A DNA stretch of 64,000 bases from Atopsyche davidsoni (GCA_022113835.1 JAILWY010000028.1:1612001-1676000); one strand, 5' to 3'; counted from the stretch's first letter, positions 12,631-25,570 are shown. Notes: generated by a model from the sequence alone, not told the origin. Program-made: numbers and translations.

Positions 12631-12714
12631 AGTGCCGCAGTGGTTCAATTGGCTAGAGCACTGCGCCGCGACAGCCGTGGATCGCGGGTTCGAATCCCAC
12701 GTGTGTTTTTTTTT
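12631..12714 (+). repeat. tRNA-derived polymerase III unit (SINE head or degenerate tRNA)
   Basis: A box TGGTTCAATTGG (12641-12652), B box GGTTCGAATCC (12687-12697) at tRNA-like spacing, and a T9 run just after, the usual polymerase III terminator. A D arm and a near-perfect T arm can be drawn, but no paired acceptor stem, so a functional tRNA is unlikely. It stands alone with AT-rich flanks. Confidence 0.5.
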
Positions 12715-12972
12715 AATTTACTTGTTAATCGATTGCATAGAAAAAATATTTACAAGTATGGTTACTCTACTGTTTTTTTTATTTTATTTCGTTATTATTA
12801 AATTAGAAAGGATTGCTTATAAATCAGTGGCGTTTGGTTCGCACAATGTTTAAACAGCTTTTTAAAAAGAAAATAAAAGGCAGCTACAATTTTCGAAATG
12901 AGCTATTTTTGTATATTGATCGCTGTGGAGATTTATATCATTCCAAGGTCATCGATTTCGTGGTACTGTAAA

Positions 12973-13094
12973 GCAGCCTACACACACAGTGATACAACCG
13001 ACAACTGAATTATGAGCGTTTACTTATTTTGTAGGTTTTTAGTACACCATTGCTGTTAGGTTATCAGTTGTGTAGCGACGATTGTGTATGCAGC
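12973..13094. mobile_element. family M MITE, copy 1
   Basis: 122 bp with terminal inverted repeats: left GCAGCCTACACACACAGTGA, right the complement of GCTGCATACACAATCGTCGC. The inner ACAACCGAC is shared. Flanks read TAAA on the left and TTAAA on the right. It encodes nothing and lies head-to-tail with copy 2. Confidence 0.65.
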
Positions 13095-13099
13095 TTAAA

Positions 13100-13235
13100 G
13101 CTGCCTACACGCACTGTGGCACAACCGAAAAGTGAAACGTCAATAAAATCATTTTCATTGAGGTATTTAAAAAAAAAAACCGTAACAAATAACGCAAAAA
13201 AATCGGTCGGTTGTGTTGCAGCGTGTCTAGGCTGC
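13100..13235. mobile_element. family M MITE, copy 2
   Basis: 136 bp with inverted ends: left GCTGCCTACACGCACTGTGG, right the complement of GCAGCCTAGACACGCTGCAA, each followed inward by CACAACCGA. Only TTAAA separates it from copy 1, and TTA follows it, consistent with a TTA or TAA target duplication. Confidence 0.7.
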
Positions 13236-13239
13236 TTAT

Positions 13240-15220
13240 GTGATAGCAGAGGTTATCAGCTATATAAAAAAATATTCGATTGTTTATAAATCGATTCCAA
13301 ATTTCTATCACGGCTGTCGCGGCCCGGCGCTACTGCCAATTGAAGTACAGCGTTGTTGCAAAATTCACATTATTTTATGCGTGAGAAACGAAAGTAACAT
13401 TTAATGACTTTTTATAAAATATATGTATAATCTGTTAAAAACGTTAATTAGATTTTATTTTTATTGGAGTGTAAAAACATTCATTTTTTTAAGAATCGCT
13501 ATTAAAACATATATAATTCTATATTAACCTTGATTTTTTATTTTCTTATATATATATATATATATATATAATTTTATTTTTCGGTTTGAAGTTTAAAATC
13601 GTTCAATATCACACTTCTAACAATAATTAATTTCGCAAACAATTTGCTATAATTGCAGATTCGCGGAAGCCGGCGAGGACCTTCATCTTGTAGCTGATAT
13701 TGCTATACTTCTTGTGATTAATTATTATTGTTCCAGGTGCAACACTTTGCGCCCTTCTATAAAACAATCAATCGATCGATGTGTCCTTCGATTAGTTGAT
13801 TTTGTTCATGCCGCCCCGTGGTCCGGTGGTTTGCACGCTTGCACGCCAATCCGGCTCCGAATCCCCAAATCGAGCCGATAATTTGAGTTTTAAAACGAAA
13901 TAATTTATTTTAATTTCATAACTTATAGAACCGGTTTCAGAGTTTTTATAATAATTTAATTGTAGTATATGCAAGAGTTGCATTCGATTTAACTTACAAT
14001 TACGCTAGATTATCTCGGTTGTAATTTAAAATATAGTGCAACTTTAGTAAGAGTTACGCCTGTTTTGTGAAGCCAACTTAACAATGACGAATTTATAATA
14101 TTATACATTGCACTGTACATAATATTTAAAAAATATATATATCCAATGGTAATGGTAAGAAATTAATTTTAAAAAAATTCTAATAAAGTCTGTGTGGGTA
14201 AAATTTAAATTTAAATTTTACCTGGCGCATATTAATTTAATTAAAATTGCACGTAAACATGCGATGCTTTAAAATTGTCGAACTGGACTGTAGAAAGATT
14301 GCATCGTGTGGAATGGACTTTGGTTTCACTGATACGATTTGTTCAGCAAGTGGAAAAAGCAATGATTACAACTTATGATAATTCGCAACAATTGCCGTAA
14401 GAAATATTAATATTAATGTTTATTTTTCATAATACAATTCATATTTATGAAATTTTTCTTCCTATTACATACTTGGCTGCAAATAAAATATTATAAAAAT
14501 GTTTATATATAAATGCAAGCACGAATAGCCAGAGAGATTGGGCAATATATTAATTGCATTTCAGAAGGTTCTGCAAAAGAAGGAAAACCTTCACCAGTTC
14601 ATAAAAAACTAAAAAAAAAAAAAAAATTAATCTCGTAGTCTCCTAGCCTTGAAAATTTAAGTATTTTATTAATTAACTTAGTTTGAAATCAAACAATATA
14701 TATATATAAATATTGAAAATTGGAGTACTCGATGATTTTTACTCATATGAAGCAAAACAGAATATTGTTAACAGCAATGATTAAAATTTACAATCAATAA
14801 TTAAAATATATTATATTTTCTCAGTGAATTGATTACAAATTAATATTCGTGAAAAAAAATAATTTTATACATTTTTCTATTGTCGTGACCGAGATAAAGG
14901 ATTATTAATTATGTATGTACAATTTTTTTTTTACAGATATACATCCGCGTCGATTGCAATCAGTACAAACTTTTTACTGCTCGGTTACCGATCCTCCACG
15001 CAGCGAGCCCGAGCAGACCCGGCAGAGCGGGGAGGATAGCGCGATTAGAAGTAACCGATAAAGTGTTTTCGGTCGGCATTCGTATTATCTGTTCACACAG
15101 CCAAGGTTTATTATAGAAACTGAACAAGTGAAGATGGCCTTGTTTTGTTACGTACAATGAAAGCCTTGAAATGTCTGCGGTCAAGTTAGTGCGAGAGAAA
15201 TCATACAACAATAAAAAAAT
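13240..15220. other. AT-rich spacer, no gene seen
   Basis: Contains a (TA)n tract near 13550 and a tRNA-like GC-rich stretch near 13805-13865 (CCGTGGTCCGGTGGTTTGCA and then CTCCGAATCCCC). A short GC-rich piece near 14975-15050 carries a TTACCGATCC block like repeat family A. Open frames here are short and unrecognised. Confidence 0.5.
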
Positions 15221-15229
15221 TATTCGGTT

Positions 15230-16075
15230 TTAATGATCTGTTATTTTTTTATTAAAATTTAATGGTTTCTTGAAATCGGAAGAATTACGTAATCGCTGAA
15301 AAAAATGCGAAACGTATTCAGGAGCTGTTGTTTCAGGAAGTGTGACGTCATTTCATATTCAGGTCTTCTTCATTGTGTGCCACCATTTCACTGAGATTCT
15401 GAGCAAGTATTCATGGTTTTCTTAGGGGGAATAGTGTAGTGGGTCCTTGAATCCTTCTACACAGCAGTTTAATAGCATTCGTTCCTTACAAAGCTCTGGC
15501 GTTTAGATCTGATATTCCTTCGACAAGGTACTTCCAAAGCACATCCCTTCACAATAATTTCAAGTACATTACTCCATTACCGATCCTTGAAGGTACAGAA
15601 TGGCAGTCATGCACAAGCAACATAACGCGGAGAACGGGGAGGTTTATTTATGACTCATTACACTATTTTCCCATTAAAAAACCATGGATTTATGCTCAGT
15701 GAGGTGGTCGCCAACCTCCCCTGAGTAAAGGCACCCGATGAAGAAAAATATGTCATGCAATGAGAAAACTCGTTATTTTCGTGATTACTTTTTATGATCA
15801 CTTAACACATGAACATTAAATAAAAAGTTTGACCACCCCTGATATATAATATTAATTGAGAAAGCTCAAACGTTGAAAAAAATATATATTTTGCATTTGG
15901 TTGCAGTTGATATGTCTGTTTCAGTTCACAGAATAAATCCCATTTATTAAATATATATTATTGATTTGCGAATGAAACGATGCATGTGTGAATTTTAATC
16001 GTTTTATGCAAGTGTAGAACCGATGTATTAAAATTTACATTATAGCAGGGGTGGCCAAAGCGTCGACCGCGTAAG
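15230..16075. repeat. composite repeat, inverted counterpart of 26150-26960
   Basis: The stretch 15230-15780 matches, in reverse, 26390-26960, including GAAACGTATTCAGGAGCTGT, the ATCAGATCTAAACGCCAGAG block and the CGCCAACCTC...GAGGCAC block. Within it, family A pieces occur in both orientations. The right part (15820-16075) shares blocks with 26100-26330 but in permuted order around hAT-like ends. Confidence 0.7.
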
Positions 16076-16614
16076 AAATATATATATTTTTTTTATAATA
16101 AAATAACTTGATATCCAGTAAAGGCTTTGAATAACTACTTTTTATGATACGATGTCGGTAAATAAAAAATATAGCAACGACAGGTGAAAAGTCGCTGTGT
16201 GCGGTCAAATTTAAATAACATATTAAATAAAGCTTTTAGAGTCAATTTTGTTTTAAAAAATTTGCACTCACTTAACAATGCAAATATTGCAATGTAGGAA
16301 ATAAGTGAATTTGTGGGTTTTAAAGAACAAAAACGGTATCCGAGGACAATGGGGGATTTCTCTGAGACAACATGTCCGCCATTGTGGGTTTCTGGCCGCA
16401 TTGTCTATTGTGAGCATTGTCTCTGGCCTGCCACCGGATCAATCGGTCCATTGGCAACAGAGAGTGTGGCTGATTAATACCAGTAAACCTCATTTGTGGT
16501 CTGATTATGCTCGTACAAGCGTGGGAGAGAGAAATTGAGAAGTGAAAAACACTGTAACCTTTGAAGTTACGGTGAAGTTAAAAAGGCTTGTCTGGTACTT
16601 GTGGGTCCTTCCCT

Positions 16615-16800
16615 TAACCATGCATACGAAAAATCTTCTTCTTCTTATGCCTCTCCTCATTGGTGATCATTTCCTGGAACGTATCTATAGCCTGGGACAG
16701 TATCACTAATTCAGCTGCACTTCCGATCTCCAGCCACTGGCGCAAATCCTTTTTTCTTTCGATTTTTCCTTTGACAATTGTTACAAAAAGCAGCGACTAC
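16615..16800 (-). repeat. LINE/SINE 3'-end remnant (family A-prime)
   Basis: On the minus strand the segment reads toward CCAATGAGGAGAGGCATAAG and ends in GAAGAAGAAG, like the copies at 25290, 20110, 18480 and 49805. Its upstream part resembles GCGGAATTTA-type sequence shared by those copies. Confidence 0.45.
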
Positions 16801-16889
16801 ATAAGGTGAACTGAAGCGACTTAACACTTGTTGAATCTCTAGCGAGATTTCAGGGTTAAACAATTAAAAAAATATATTTATAGTGCTTA

Positions 16890-16985
16890 TAATACGGTGT
16901 GTGGATATCCACTGGTTATTGGGCTTACAACGTGTGGCTTAAGTGTTAGCGTGCGTGGTTTTCTTTATTTTTATTATTATAACCA
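16890..16985 (+). repeat. dispersed repeat D copy
   Basis: GGCTTACAACGTGTGGCTTA followed by AGTGTTAGCGTGCGTG and TTTCTTTATTTT recurs at about 3740-3810 and 19835-19915. Only these three partial copies were seen. Its nature is unknown. Confidence 0.5.
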
Positions 16986-18479
16986 AAAACTCTTATAAGA
17001 TGATACGTGAATACAATAAAGGATGAGGCACACTCCCCAAGGCTGTGGTTTAATTTATACGATTTATATTTATAAGCATTAAAAAAGCGTTGCTACAAGA
17101 CATATTTTTTCCCGATATGCACAAATAAAACGAATAGAGTTATTTTTAATACGAGTATAGTTCAACGGTTTGCATTAGACAAAACTGTGAGGGTAGAAGG
17201 CCGCAAGTGCAGTATAAGAACCAGTCTCCATGGTGAAGACAAGACACTTCATGGACTATGCAGGAAGTCCATGAATAACCTCATCTGCATATTGATTTCA
17301 CCACGTGGTCATATCAGATGTCTCAAGGTCACGTATTTATTTATACTATTCGACTCTCCGACGATACTGTCACTAACCCAGTGTCCTTGAAAACGGTCTG
17401 AACTGAGTTACTGTGTCATTTGAACAAAGCGGGGACTTCCCAGGGCAATTAAAAGTAGATTTCGGCCCCTCTGCCGGTGCACCATGAGCCCGGTGAGTCA
17501 CCGCTTGCTACAACGGAATAAGGACGTGAAATAGCAAAACAGCCAGGAGATTATATATTTTTTATATAAATATGGTCCTTACTGTAATATTTTCTTGCGG
17601 CCTCATATTTTTAAATAATTGTGCAATCACAGAGTCCTATCCTCTAATTCTCTAGACGTATAAGTTGATTGCTTAGCTATGAAGTCTACACTCGGAGGTT
17701 GTGAAATATTATATATTTTATATGTTAATTGATTCCACTTAGTTTTTTTTTTTTAATCTCTTAATTAAAGCACTATTAATGGCGCATTTCGCAACTGAAA
17801 AAGCATAAATCATGAGCAATATAATGCAAACGTATTGCAACCGTAGCAATTCCACAATTCCAAACCAGAAATAGAGTCAGTTATTGTATGTGGAAACACG
17901 ACAATTATCCACTGTGTTCATTACAAAATCCATTGAAAATTATGCTTTATTACCTGGCAAAAGTTACAATTATTTTATGAATGAGAAGCAGTGGAATAAG
18001 CTTTTTCGCTGCCAGTGGCGTGCGGTGAGTCGAAACCCAAGGCAAGCAGTAATAGCATTAAGATCTAATATTTTTCCAACTCTACAAGTGCCTTCAAGAA
18101 CACATAATTTTTACGTACGCTCAAGGCATAAAATGGCAGCCATGCACAAGAAATAGAAAGGTTATAAATATATATATGTAATAAATAAATATTGATTGTC
18201 ATTCGAGAAATTACGAAAGTAAGTTAAGTAGAACACTTCACCGCAGCTTCCTCCGGCGAGATGAGTGCCTACGTGTAATAAATCATCACACCAAAGGGGC
18301 ACTGTGCTACGTCCATGTTTATGACTGCATCTTTAATTAAATAATTAATATTTTAAATATATACTGACAAAAAAATCTCTATCTAAATAATCTAGTCTCA
18401 GTTCTTCTTTGTTCTTCCTTGAAACACCATGGTATCAGAAATGAGAGTCATAGGAAAAAAACTCCTGATGATAGATGCG

Positions 18480-18600
18480 GAATTAACGCAAATGGCTGGA
18501 AGTCAGGAGCACAGCCGAAATGCGAATATATTCGATAAAATAGTCACCAACCTCATAATAGGAGAGGCACTAGAAGAAAAATATATAAATATAGAGCAAA
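18480..18600 (+). repeat. family A-prime copy
   Basis: GATGCGGAATTAACGCAAAT, then AGTCACCAACCTCATAATAG and GGAGAGGCACTAGAAGAA. It shares the upstream block with 20140 and 49815, and the end with family A. Confidence 0.5.
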
Positions 18601-18769
18601 ACATATAAATTAGAGTATAATAATATATATTGTATAGTTAAGGGTTGCTGTGTTTGGACTGCAAAAAAATTATTAGTACAAGGGAAAACATTGGTATTTT
18701 AGTTATACTTTGCTACTGGTTTCATGATTGGCAGAAATCCTAAAAAGTCTTCACTTTCTGTTGCTTGTG

Positions 18770-19000
18770 CATGACTGCCATTCTGTACTCTGAGCATAAA
18801 GGATCGGTAATGGAGTAGTGGACTTGGAATGATTGTGAAGGTGAGGAAAGTATTATATAATAATGCTATTGGGCAGCAGCAATACGCAGACCCACTACAC
18901 TATTTTCCCTTTAGAACACTGGCTCAGCATGAGTGTATGGCTCAGTGAAATGGTCGCCGACCTCCTCTGAGAAGAGGCACTCGATGAAGAAGAAAAAGTC
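18770..19000 (+). repeat. repeat family A, well-preserved copy
   Basis: Order of blocks: GCCATTCTGTACTCTGAGCA, AAAGGATCGGTAATGGAGTA, the GCTATTGGGCAGCAGCAATA block, CACTACACTATTTTCCC, GGCTCAGCATGAGTGTATGG, then GTCGCCGACCTCCTCTGAGA and GGCACTCGATGAAGAAGAAA. In one frame the end reads [19 protein letters not shown] residues (consensus of several copies), similar to the last residues of arthropod LINE reverse transcriptases as I remember them. All copies stop just after the GAAGAA tail while their 5' limits vary, as expected for retroposed 3' ends. Confidence 0.6.
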
Positions 19001-19739
19001 TACAAGTATGTGGATTTTTTTTAAAGATTGGCCGTAGGACGCTCTGGGCGTGGAGCGTGGCGTGATATATGCTTTCGGTTTCGTACAAGGACAGACAGAC
19101 GATTGGAAAGTGCGCCGGAAGTGAAACGACGAGATTGCATCACTCCCGGGGCGCTCCACGCTCCTCCGCTCTCCGCGGAGGCAGAAAGTTGTGAATAAAA
19201 GATTCTAGATCATATTGCCCCCGGATCGTGAGAAAAAAGCCGAATTCGCCGAACCGAACCGAATTTATCCGAACACGTCCGTAAAATGATTTTCCAAACA
19301 TGACCGATTTTTTTTGTTGACTGAGAGGAAAACACCTGAACTCGGGTATTATGAGAAGCATGAAGCCGTCATGGTGACATTCAAATGCTATTGCAGACGT
19401 GTCTGAGTTCTTGACATAGTCTGATGAAGGCTCTGAAAGGCAAAATGCTTGATGAATAAAATACTCGATTTTCATTTTTTTTGCGTGCAAACAAAATAAA
19501 CATAAAAATGCGATCGATATCAAAGCGTATCGATACACACGGCGTTGTGTGTCAACAGCCTCTGGGGCATTCCGCTTTGTCTTCACGCCCGGCCGCCCGG
19601 GCCTCGACAAGACGTCGCCGCCTGCCACGGAGCGCGTCTCCAAAGAAAACAATCATCGGGTGGAGGAAATTGTGCACACAAACGCGATGTGAAATTCGCC
19701 TCGCCATTCGCCGTTTAGTCGATATGGTCCGATAAGCGA

Positions 19740-20000
19740 GTCTACAAAGCTGCCTGCACGCGCCGCAACACCCAAGAAATCAACTTAATACAACAACAAC
19801 AAAAAAAATACAATAGTTCTTATGCTTATGGTTGTAGCATAGTGAGTGGTTATACCCTGACCCAGCGCGCAGGTTGTGAGGCTTACAAGGTGTGGCTTAG
19901 GTGGTAGCGAATATGTATTCGTTATTGAGTTAAGCTGCCTACACCTGCTGCGACACAACCGACAACCGAATAGTTTTATCTCAGCAGCGTCCGATACGAA
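19740..20000 (+). repeat. family M ends and repeat D
   Basis: AAGCTGCCTGCACGCGCCGC (19748) and AAGCTGCCTACACCTGCTGC (19933) are MITE family M termini in the same orientation with a repeat D copy between them. No matching right ends were found. Confidence 0.45.
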
Positions 20001-20299
20001 GAATGCTCCCGGAATGCGAAACTCTTGACGATGGTAAAAAGGCGTAAGGTCTCCTATTTTGGTCTTTAGTTTCAAAATAATTTATTATATTGATTGTTCA
20101 CGGAAAAATCAAAGCAAACAGAGGCGTTGGAAGGAGAAAGCTAACGTGGATGCGGAATTTAATTCAGAGGTTGGAAGAAGAATGAGATCGAAGCTCGAAT
20201 CAATGGTGGGTTGTATTGCATACGTAAAAGATCAAATAACTGTGATATGTAAAAGTAGATTTCCATGGTAAAAAGTCAAGGTCATGGGATTTATTATTC

Positions 20300-22070
20300 C
20301 CTTGCAGAATCCAGGATTTCTGATCAATAGTGGGTTGTATTGTATACGTATAGTGTCAAATAGCTTTAATTGTAAGTGTGTGTACGATGCATAAAAAATA
20401 TACGATCATAAATTATATACATCTAAAAAATATAAATATGAGATAAAAGAAACAGCAGGTAAAAGTCAGCTGTTGACAAGAAATTGTTTATTTAATATTT
20501 ATTCCGCGAGCGTGAAACACCCACGCTAAGATAATTTGGAGCAGTGAGATTTTGAGCATCCTTATCTGGAAGAGAAGGAGGCCGCAAGCTTATAGGCAGA
20601 TAAGTAATAGCTGACAGTAGAAAGCATTAATTAGAAAATACAAAATTTATTTTAAATGCTCTTTAATTCCTTGAAGCCGAGCATTAAAAAACGCGGCTTA
20701 ACACCCAGGAACCTAGGAGTATTTATAATAACAACGACCACCAAAACGGTCGCAGCAGTGATTATTCATTATTATATTCTATAAGAAAATTTCTATACGA
20801 ATGAAAGTTTATGAACTTGTAAAATAAAAACTATTTGTCTTTTTGTAACGGACAATTGCTTTTATATGGAAAATAAGACTTTCTCTCCATTCAGGTAAAA
20901 TAAAGATGGCTGGACAGGTGGTATTTAAACAAATACCTCTTTTTGCCAATTGAACTACTGCAATATATGCAAGAGCGGAAACGATATACTTAGTTTCCTA
21001 AACTTTGTGACTCGCAAGCATTAATGATTTAATATTAACTTTCAATCTTTTTAATGTATATGAGTATTTTTTAAATTATTTTTAATTTAGCGAAGACACG
21101 AACAAACGTGTTTAATTACATATTTAATAAATGCGCATATCTCAAACTTACAGGCCACTAAACAGTTTGGTAGACAAATATTTGTGACTCGCAAGCATTC
21201 TTGATTTAATAGTACAAATATGGTACAGCATTTGGTCTTCTAAGGATATATTAGTTTTTTTAACTTAGTAAAGATACGAAACAACGATTATTATTGAATA
21301 TTCAATAAATACACACGTCCGAGTTTTATGAATAAATATCTGTGACTTGCCAGCATTTTTAACGTAATAGTACGAATTGAGTTTTTAGTTTTTTTTTTAA
21401 TCCACGATAGCTCCAGACACTTTTATTTTTTAGTGAATGTAAAGCACTTTAAAGTATCGCGTTTTTTTAAATGATTTAATGATTCTCGTATTGAGTTGTT
21501 ACGGAGACAAAAAGGTTTCGGTTAGGGAAAAAACCATGTAAACGATTCGGTGTATAAAATGTAGAAGCCCACGGTCGAAAACATGCAAAAACCAACCTTC
21601 GTGTGCATCCACCAGAACGAGTGGCCGCCGTAGTGATGTCCGCCGACGTGAAATGTCACGATCACGACTTTTCACGCTGTATGAAGCAGAATCACCCTTT
21701 ACACTTCATTCACTTCGTACAGAGGGGAGAGGTAAAAAAATTTTGCACACGTGTGCTCTGAACGCTACTTTGTTGCCGACTGAAGCAAAAGGTGTAAATT
21801 TATTAGAAAAAGACAATCGGTCGTTTAATTGGAACAATTATTGAAGCAGTATTTTATTAATGTTTATTCAAGCAAAGAAAAGTATGTTCAGACTAATTCA
21901 AAACAATACATGTTTATTTTTATGAAATTCATCAGTTTACATCATATTTAAATAAACGTGTGGCATTGAAAGCCTTAAAATCGATTCGTCTCAAAGCACC
22001 GGTCTCTTAGTACCATATATTTTTTTCCTACATTCTGGCAGTTGCTATTTTATAATTCGATACTAAAAAA
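20300..22070. other. AT-rich spacer, no gene seen
   Basis: Two related units (about 20995-21180 and 21180-21370) share TGTGACTCGCAAGCATT and an AAACAACG or CAAACGTG block, a weak tandem pattern. A short CpG-richer piece at 21590-21700 has no convincing frame. Confidence 0.5.
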
Positions 22071-22084
22071 ATACTGCTGATTCT

Positions 22085-22262
22085 GAAAAGTCCTAGTGAA
22101 ACAAAATAAAATACTTGAGTGATTTTTATTGGTGACCGGTTTCACCAACCTTTCACGTCAAGATTATCACACTGAGTGAAAAACCACTCAAGTATTTTAT
22201 TTTATTTAAAGTATTGAAATTGAATTCCACCAAGTACTCTCAGTCAAAATACAAGAAGCAAG
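22085..22262. mobile_element. family B fold-back MITE
   Basis: AAAATACTTGAGTGATTTTT at 22110 pairs with AAAACCACTCAAGTATTTTA near 22180. Between them are GGTGACCGGTTTCACCAACC and TTTCACGTCAAGATTATCAC. The right boundary is AATTCCACCAAGTACTCT, as for the copy at 6150. Confidence 0.6.
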
Positions 22263-22264
22263 AA

Positions 22265-22631
22265 GAACTTTACGCGAGGGATACGTTCTGGAAAAAATCG
22301 CGTATATCGGGGTTTACAATAAAACATACATACATAGTCAAAACTTAATACAAAAAAAATACGAATCATTTGAATCAATCACTTTAATTGTAAGAACACT
22401 TTATGCAATATTACATGTTATTTTTACTGAAAAATATATTTATTGCCTTTTGGGTAGCGTTTCTTTTACGTTCGTGTAAAATACGTTCATAACCCCCAAC
22501 GCTTTTTTTAATTGTTAAGAGAAGTCAATGACTACATTATGTTCATACACATTCTTAAATAAGAAATTCGCGTAATGCGAGGCAATTTAACGCGAAAATT
22601 GAAATTTGCGTTATAACGGGGTATTACTGTA
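22265..22631. mobile_element. possible pogo/Tc1-type MITE remnant
   Basis: The right end, read outward-in on the minus strand, is TA then CAGTAATACCCCGTTATAAC, the form of Tigger/pogo termini. The left side has AATCGCGTATATCGGGGTTT, an imperfect partner. Ends are decayed. Confidence 0.3.
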
Positions 22632-23249
22632 GTCAAAAAACATACGCAGGGGTGATCATTGCACCCTCCTGCGCTAACTGTTATTGTTGTTAATTTTTAT
22701 CTTTGTTATTCAGTTCGTAGATGCAAATAAAGGGTTTTCCCCACTCATTTTCAATATTGTAACTATAGTAAATCATGAATGCGCTACCACGTAAGCCACA
22801 TATCGCAAGCCCCGAAACGCGGATAGCCACGCACCACACCACAACCCACTGTGATATAACTCAATGCAAAATAAAATAATTTTGAAATATAATAATTTTT
22901 TTTCGTGAAAAAGTGATGCACGGTCGTGAGCGGGTTCAAGTCCGGGACATCCCTATGGAGAGAACGCCTCGCGCGGTTGTCGAACCGTGGAAACCAGCGA
23001 GTGTGCAGCCGGAGAATCGTGTGGCTGTAGTTTTTTACTTGTTTCGATCCGGCCCCACGAATTGTTATCTTATTTCTGTTCCAGCCAGCCAGCAAGGACC
23101 CCGGCTTATCGGATGGCGATGACAGCCTCCTCTTTGGGATTTCTTTTCCCCTCGCTTTCTGAACATCACGCTTTACGATTTATCTTTGATCAGCTGCTCG
23201 GTAATGGTGTACAATTCCAAACTCTCTGAGCCACGGAACAACTAATTCA

Positions 23250-23430
23250 TTTTTACGTGTTCGTCCTCCCCGCTCTCCCCGTTCTGTAAAGGAACGACAG
23301 CAATAAGCAAACTGCGGTGTTGAAATACCCGATGACCCACTACTACACTATTCACTCCTTAGAAATCATGAATACAGGCTCAGCATGTTTGTATGCTCAG
23401 TGAGGAGAGGCACTCGATGAGGAAGAAGAA
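23250..23430 (+). repeat. repeat family A fragment
   Basis: CTCCCCGCTCTCCCCGTTCT, CAGCATGTTTGTATGCTCAG and GAGGAGAGGCACTCGATGAG followed by GAAGAAG. The central part is deleted. Confidence 0.55.
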
Positions 23431-23613
23431 AAATGTTGAATGAAAAAATTTAAAAAAATATTATACATTATATTTGTGCGTTGTGTGCTTTCGTTCTCTG
23501 ATGAGTCAAGATTAAGACGTCATAATGCATTTCGGCGACTAGCAGTGAGTGCCAAATCTACATCGGCTTGAAGAAGCCCTTCAAGGCTAGAGTATTCAAT
23601 TGGGTAATTTTTG

Positions 23614-23648
<35 letters not shown>

Positions 23649-23939
23649 AGTAAAGGATGTATTGAACCGGAGAGACGGGCAGATCGAAAGTGATCGAAAG
23701 AGACCGAAAGTGAATCGATGACTGCATTTCGCGATATGAAGGGAAACCGGCGAAAGTGGCTGCGGCCGTCTGCCGAAGACCTAGAAAGTCACATCAGCGA
23801 CTTCTATATTTATTTATTTACTTGTTATTATCATCCATAAATATAGCAAGCAAAAATAAAATTTAAAAAAAAATTCATTAAATCTTAAATACGAGCACTT
23901 GGTGTGATCCTTTCTAATATTCGGTGTTCAGTGAACAAA

Positions 23940-24085
23940 ACTGCTTGCCTTGATAGCAGACTTGCCGCACGCCACTATTTACAAGTAAAACTGAATTTAA
24001 GCATATATATACTATAAATATGTACAGGATCGAAGCTTATGCAAATAGTGGCGTGCGGCAAGTCTGAGATCAAGGCAAGTAGACT
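23940..24085. repeat. inverted repeat with AGTGGCGTGCGG arms
   Basis: Left arm about 23943-23975 and right arm about 24051-24083 match at roughly 30 of 33 positions (AGTGGCGTGCGGCAAGTCTG inner end), 75 bp apart. Single arms with the same sequence occur at 8415, 18012, 24120, 25040, 57660, 62100 and 62203. The arms point inward with the AGTGGCGTGC end, so this may be two elements back to back. Confidence 0.5.
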
Positions 24086-25289
24086 TGCTCACTTGCAAGG
24101 GTTAATTGTTTGTATGTACCGCACGCCACTGCTATATACACATACACATTTTGATTTATCAATATTATTCTGACTCATAGTATTTCTGTGAATTTTATTC
24201 AGGACAGCTCCTCGCTGTATACATTATTTTATTTTTCAGAACCATAAGTCTACTTGGAATTGAAAACACTTAGAATATGGCGTCATTCTGTGAGTGACCC
24301 AAATACTTTTTATTTAATACTGAATATTTTGAAAAACAAACACGAACTAATTTATATATATATATAAATAAAATAATGTGTTTGTATTTACGTAAAGTTA
24401 ATGAGTTATATGATAATTAATACTTAAATAATTTGATGTAAAAATAATATTTTTAGAGACAAGCAAAAAAAAAAAAAACCGACTAAAGAAGTAATTATAA
24501 ATCTAAGTGAGAAAAGCCTTCAAGAAACTACTGTTTTTATTGCATGGTAACTGCGATTTCCTGGTATACAACAACGCAAATGCCGGAAACGTATCAAGAC
24601 CTCTAATTGTATTGCGTTATAATTATATCACACAGGTGACTCCGTACTTGTTAATGTATTCAAAAATTTCTATTCACACATAATTTTTTTTAACTATGCT
24701 AATAATAAATACAATACGAATTTGTGCTCATTTTTCGTTGCTATGCTCCGATATGTCAACACCATGACGTCACTGTTTTGTATGGAACTTTCCGGTGACT
24801 AGAAGTGAGTGTTGAAACCGTACACACGGTTTTAATGGATTTCAGGAATATTCTGAAAATAAGTCTTTTTTTAATATACGACTTTATAATTTACACCCTG
24901 TATAACTTTTGGCTAACGGGCTGTGCTTAAAAATCAATAGGAAAATGTCAATTGACGAGTTAATGTTAGGTTAGGTTATAATGAAATGTCAGATAAAGCG
25001 AAATATCAGCTGTGTTGTAAAACCTGTTCCGCGATGCAGGGGCGTGCGGCGAAAATATTGGGAGGGACTTATTTGCTACAAATTAATATTAAAATTTTAA
25101 AAAAATTCCCCCACAACAGATACACTGTATTCACTGGAAAAAATGTCAATGTCGTCAGGGTAACTGAAGAAATTTATGACGTCCGAAACCCACCACTTAA
25201 AGCATGCAGACTGACAAATCGTTCATTCCCTGAAAGCCTGAATAATGTCGGTAAGGGTAAACACCATAAAGACCGAATGTATTTTTTTA

Positions 25290-25570
25290 CGTGTTATTCT
25301 TCTTCTACTGGTGCCTCTCCTCATTATTGGTGACCATTTCCTCGTCCAAATCCCTATCATGGGCCAGTCTGGCGCAAATTCCGCATCCACGTGAGCTTCC
25401 TTCTTCCAGTGACTATCAGCTGGAGGTTGCCATATTCAATGATGTGGCCAAAACAGCAGACCTTCCCTTCCCTTTTTTTGCGCATTCTGGATTTGCACAT
25501 TAGCTGTCACCACAGCACTTGGTGAATCCCCAGCGAGATTTCACAATTACATCTCTCGAGCACAGTACTT
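25290..25570 (-). repeat. family A-prime remnant, minus orientation
   Basis: Reads on the minus strand through AACGTGGATGCGG-like sequence (complement at 25385), then CACCAATAATGAGGAGAGGC and ends at GAAGAAGAAT. It shares the GATGCGGAATTT block with 20145 and 49825. Confidence 0.45.

Noticed and set aside
12563..12853. 96-codon open frame on the plus strand
   Set aside because: Its centre is the tRNA-like polymerase III unit read as protein; the rest is AT-rich low complexity.
19140..19652. 170-codon minus-strand open frame
   Set aside because: It is a patchwork over a CpG-rich piece and short repeats (CTGATGAAGGCTCTGAAAGG near 19424). No domain, no matching splice sites and no homology recognised.
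22918..22960. GGTTCAAGTCC as a tRNA B box
   Set aside because: No A box at a sensible distance and no cloverleaf; a single 11-bp match is expected by chance in 64 kb.
24986..25333. 115-codon open frame on the plus strand
   Set aside because: It crosses an AGTGGCGTGC-type repeat arm and ends inside a family A-prime copy. No protein similarity recognised.
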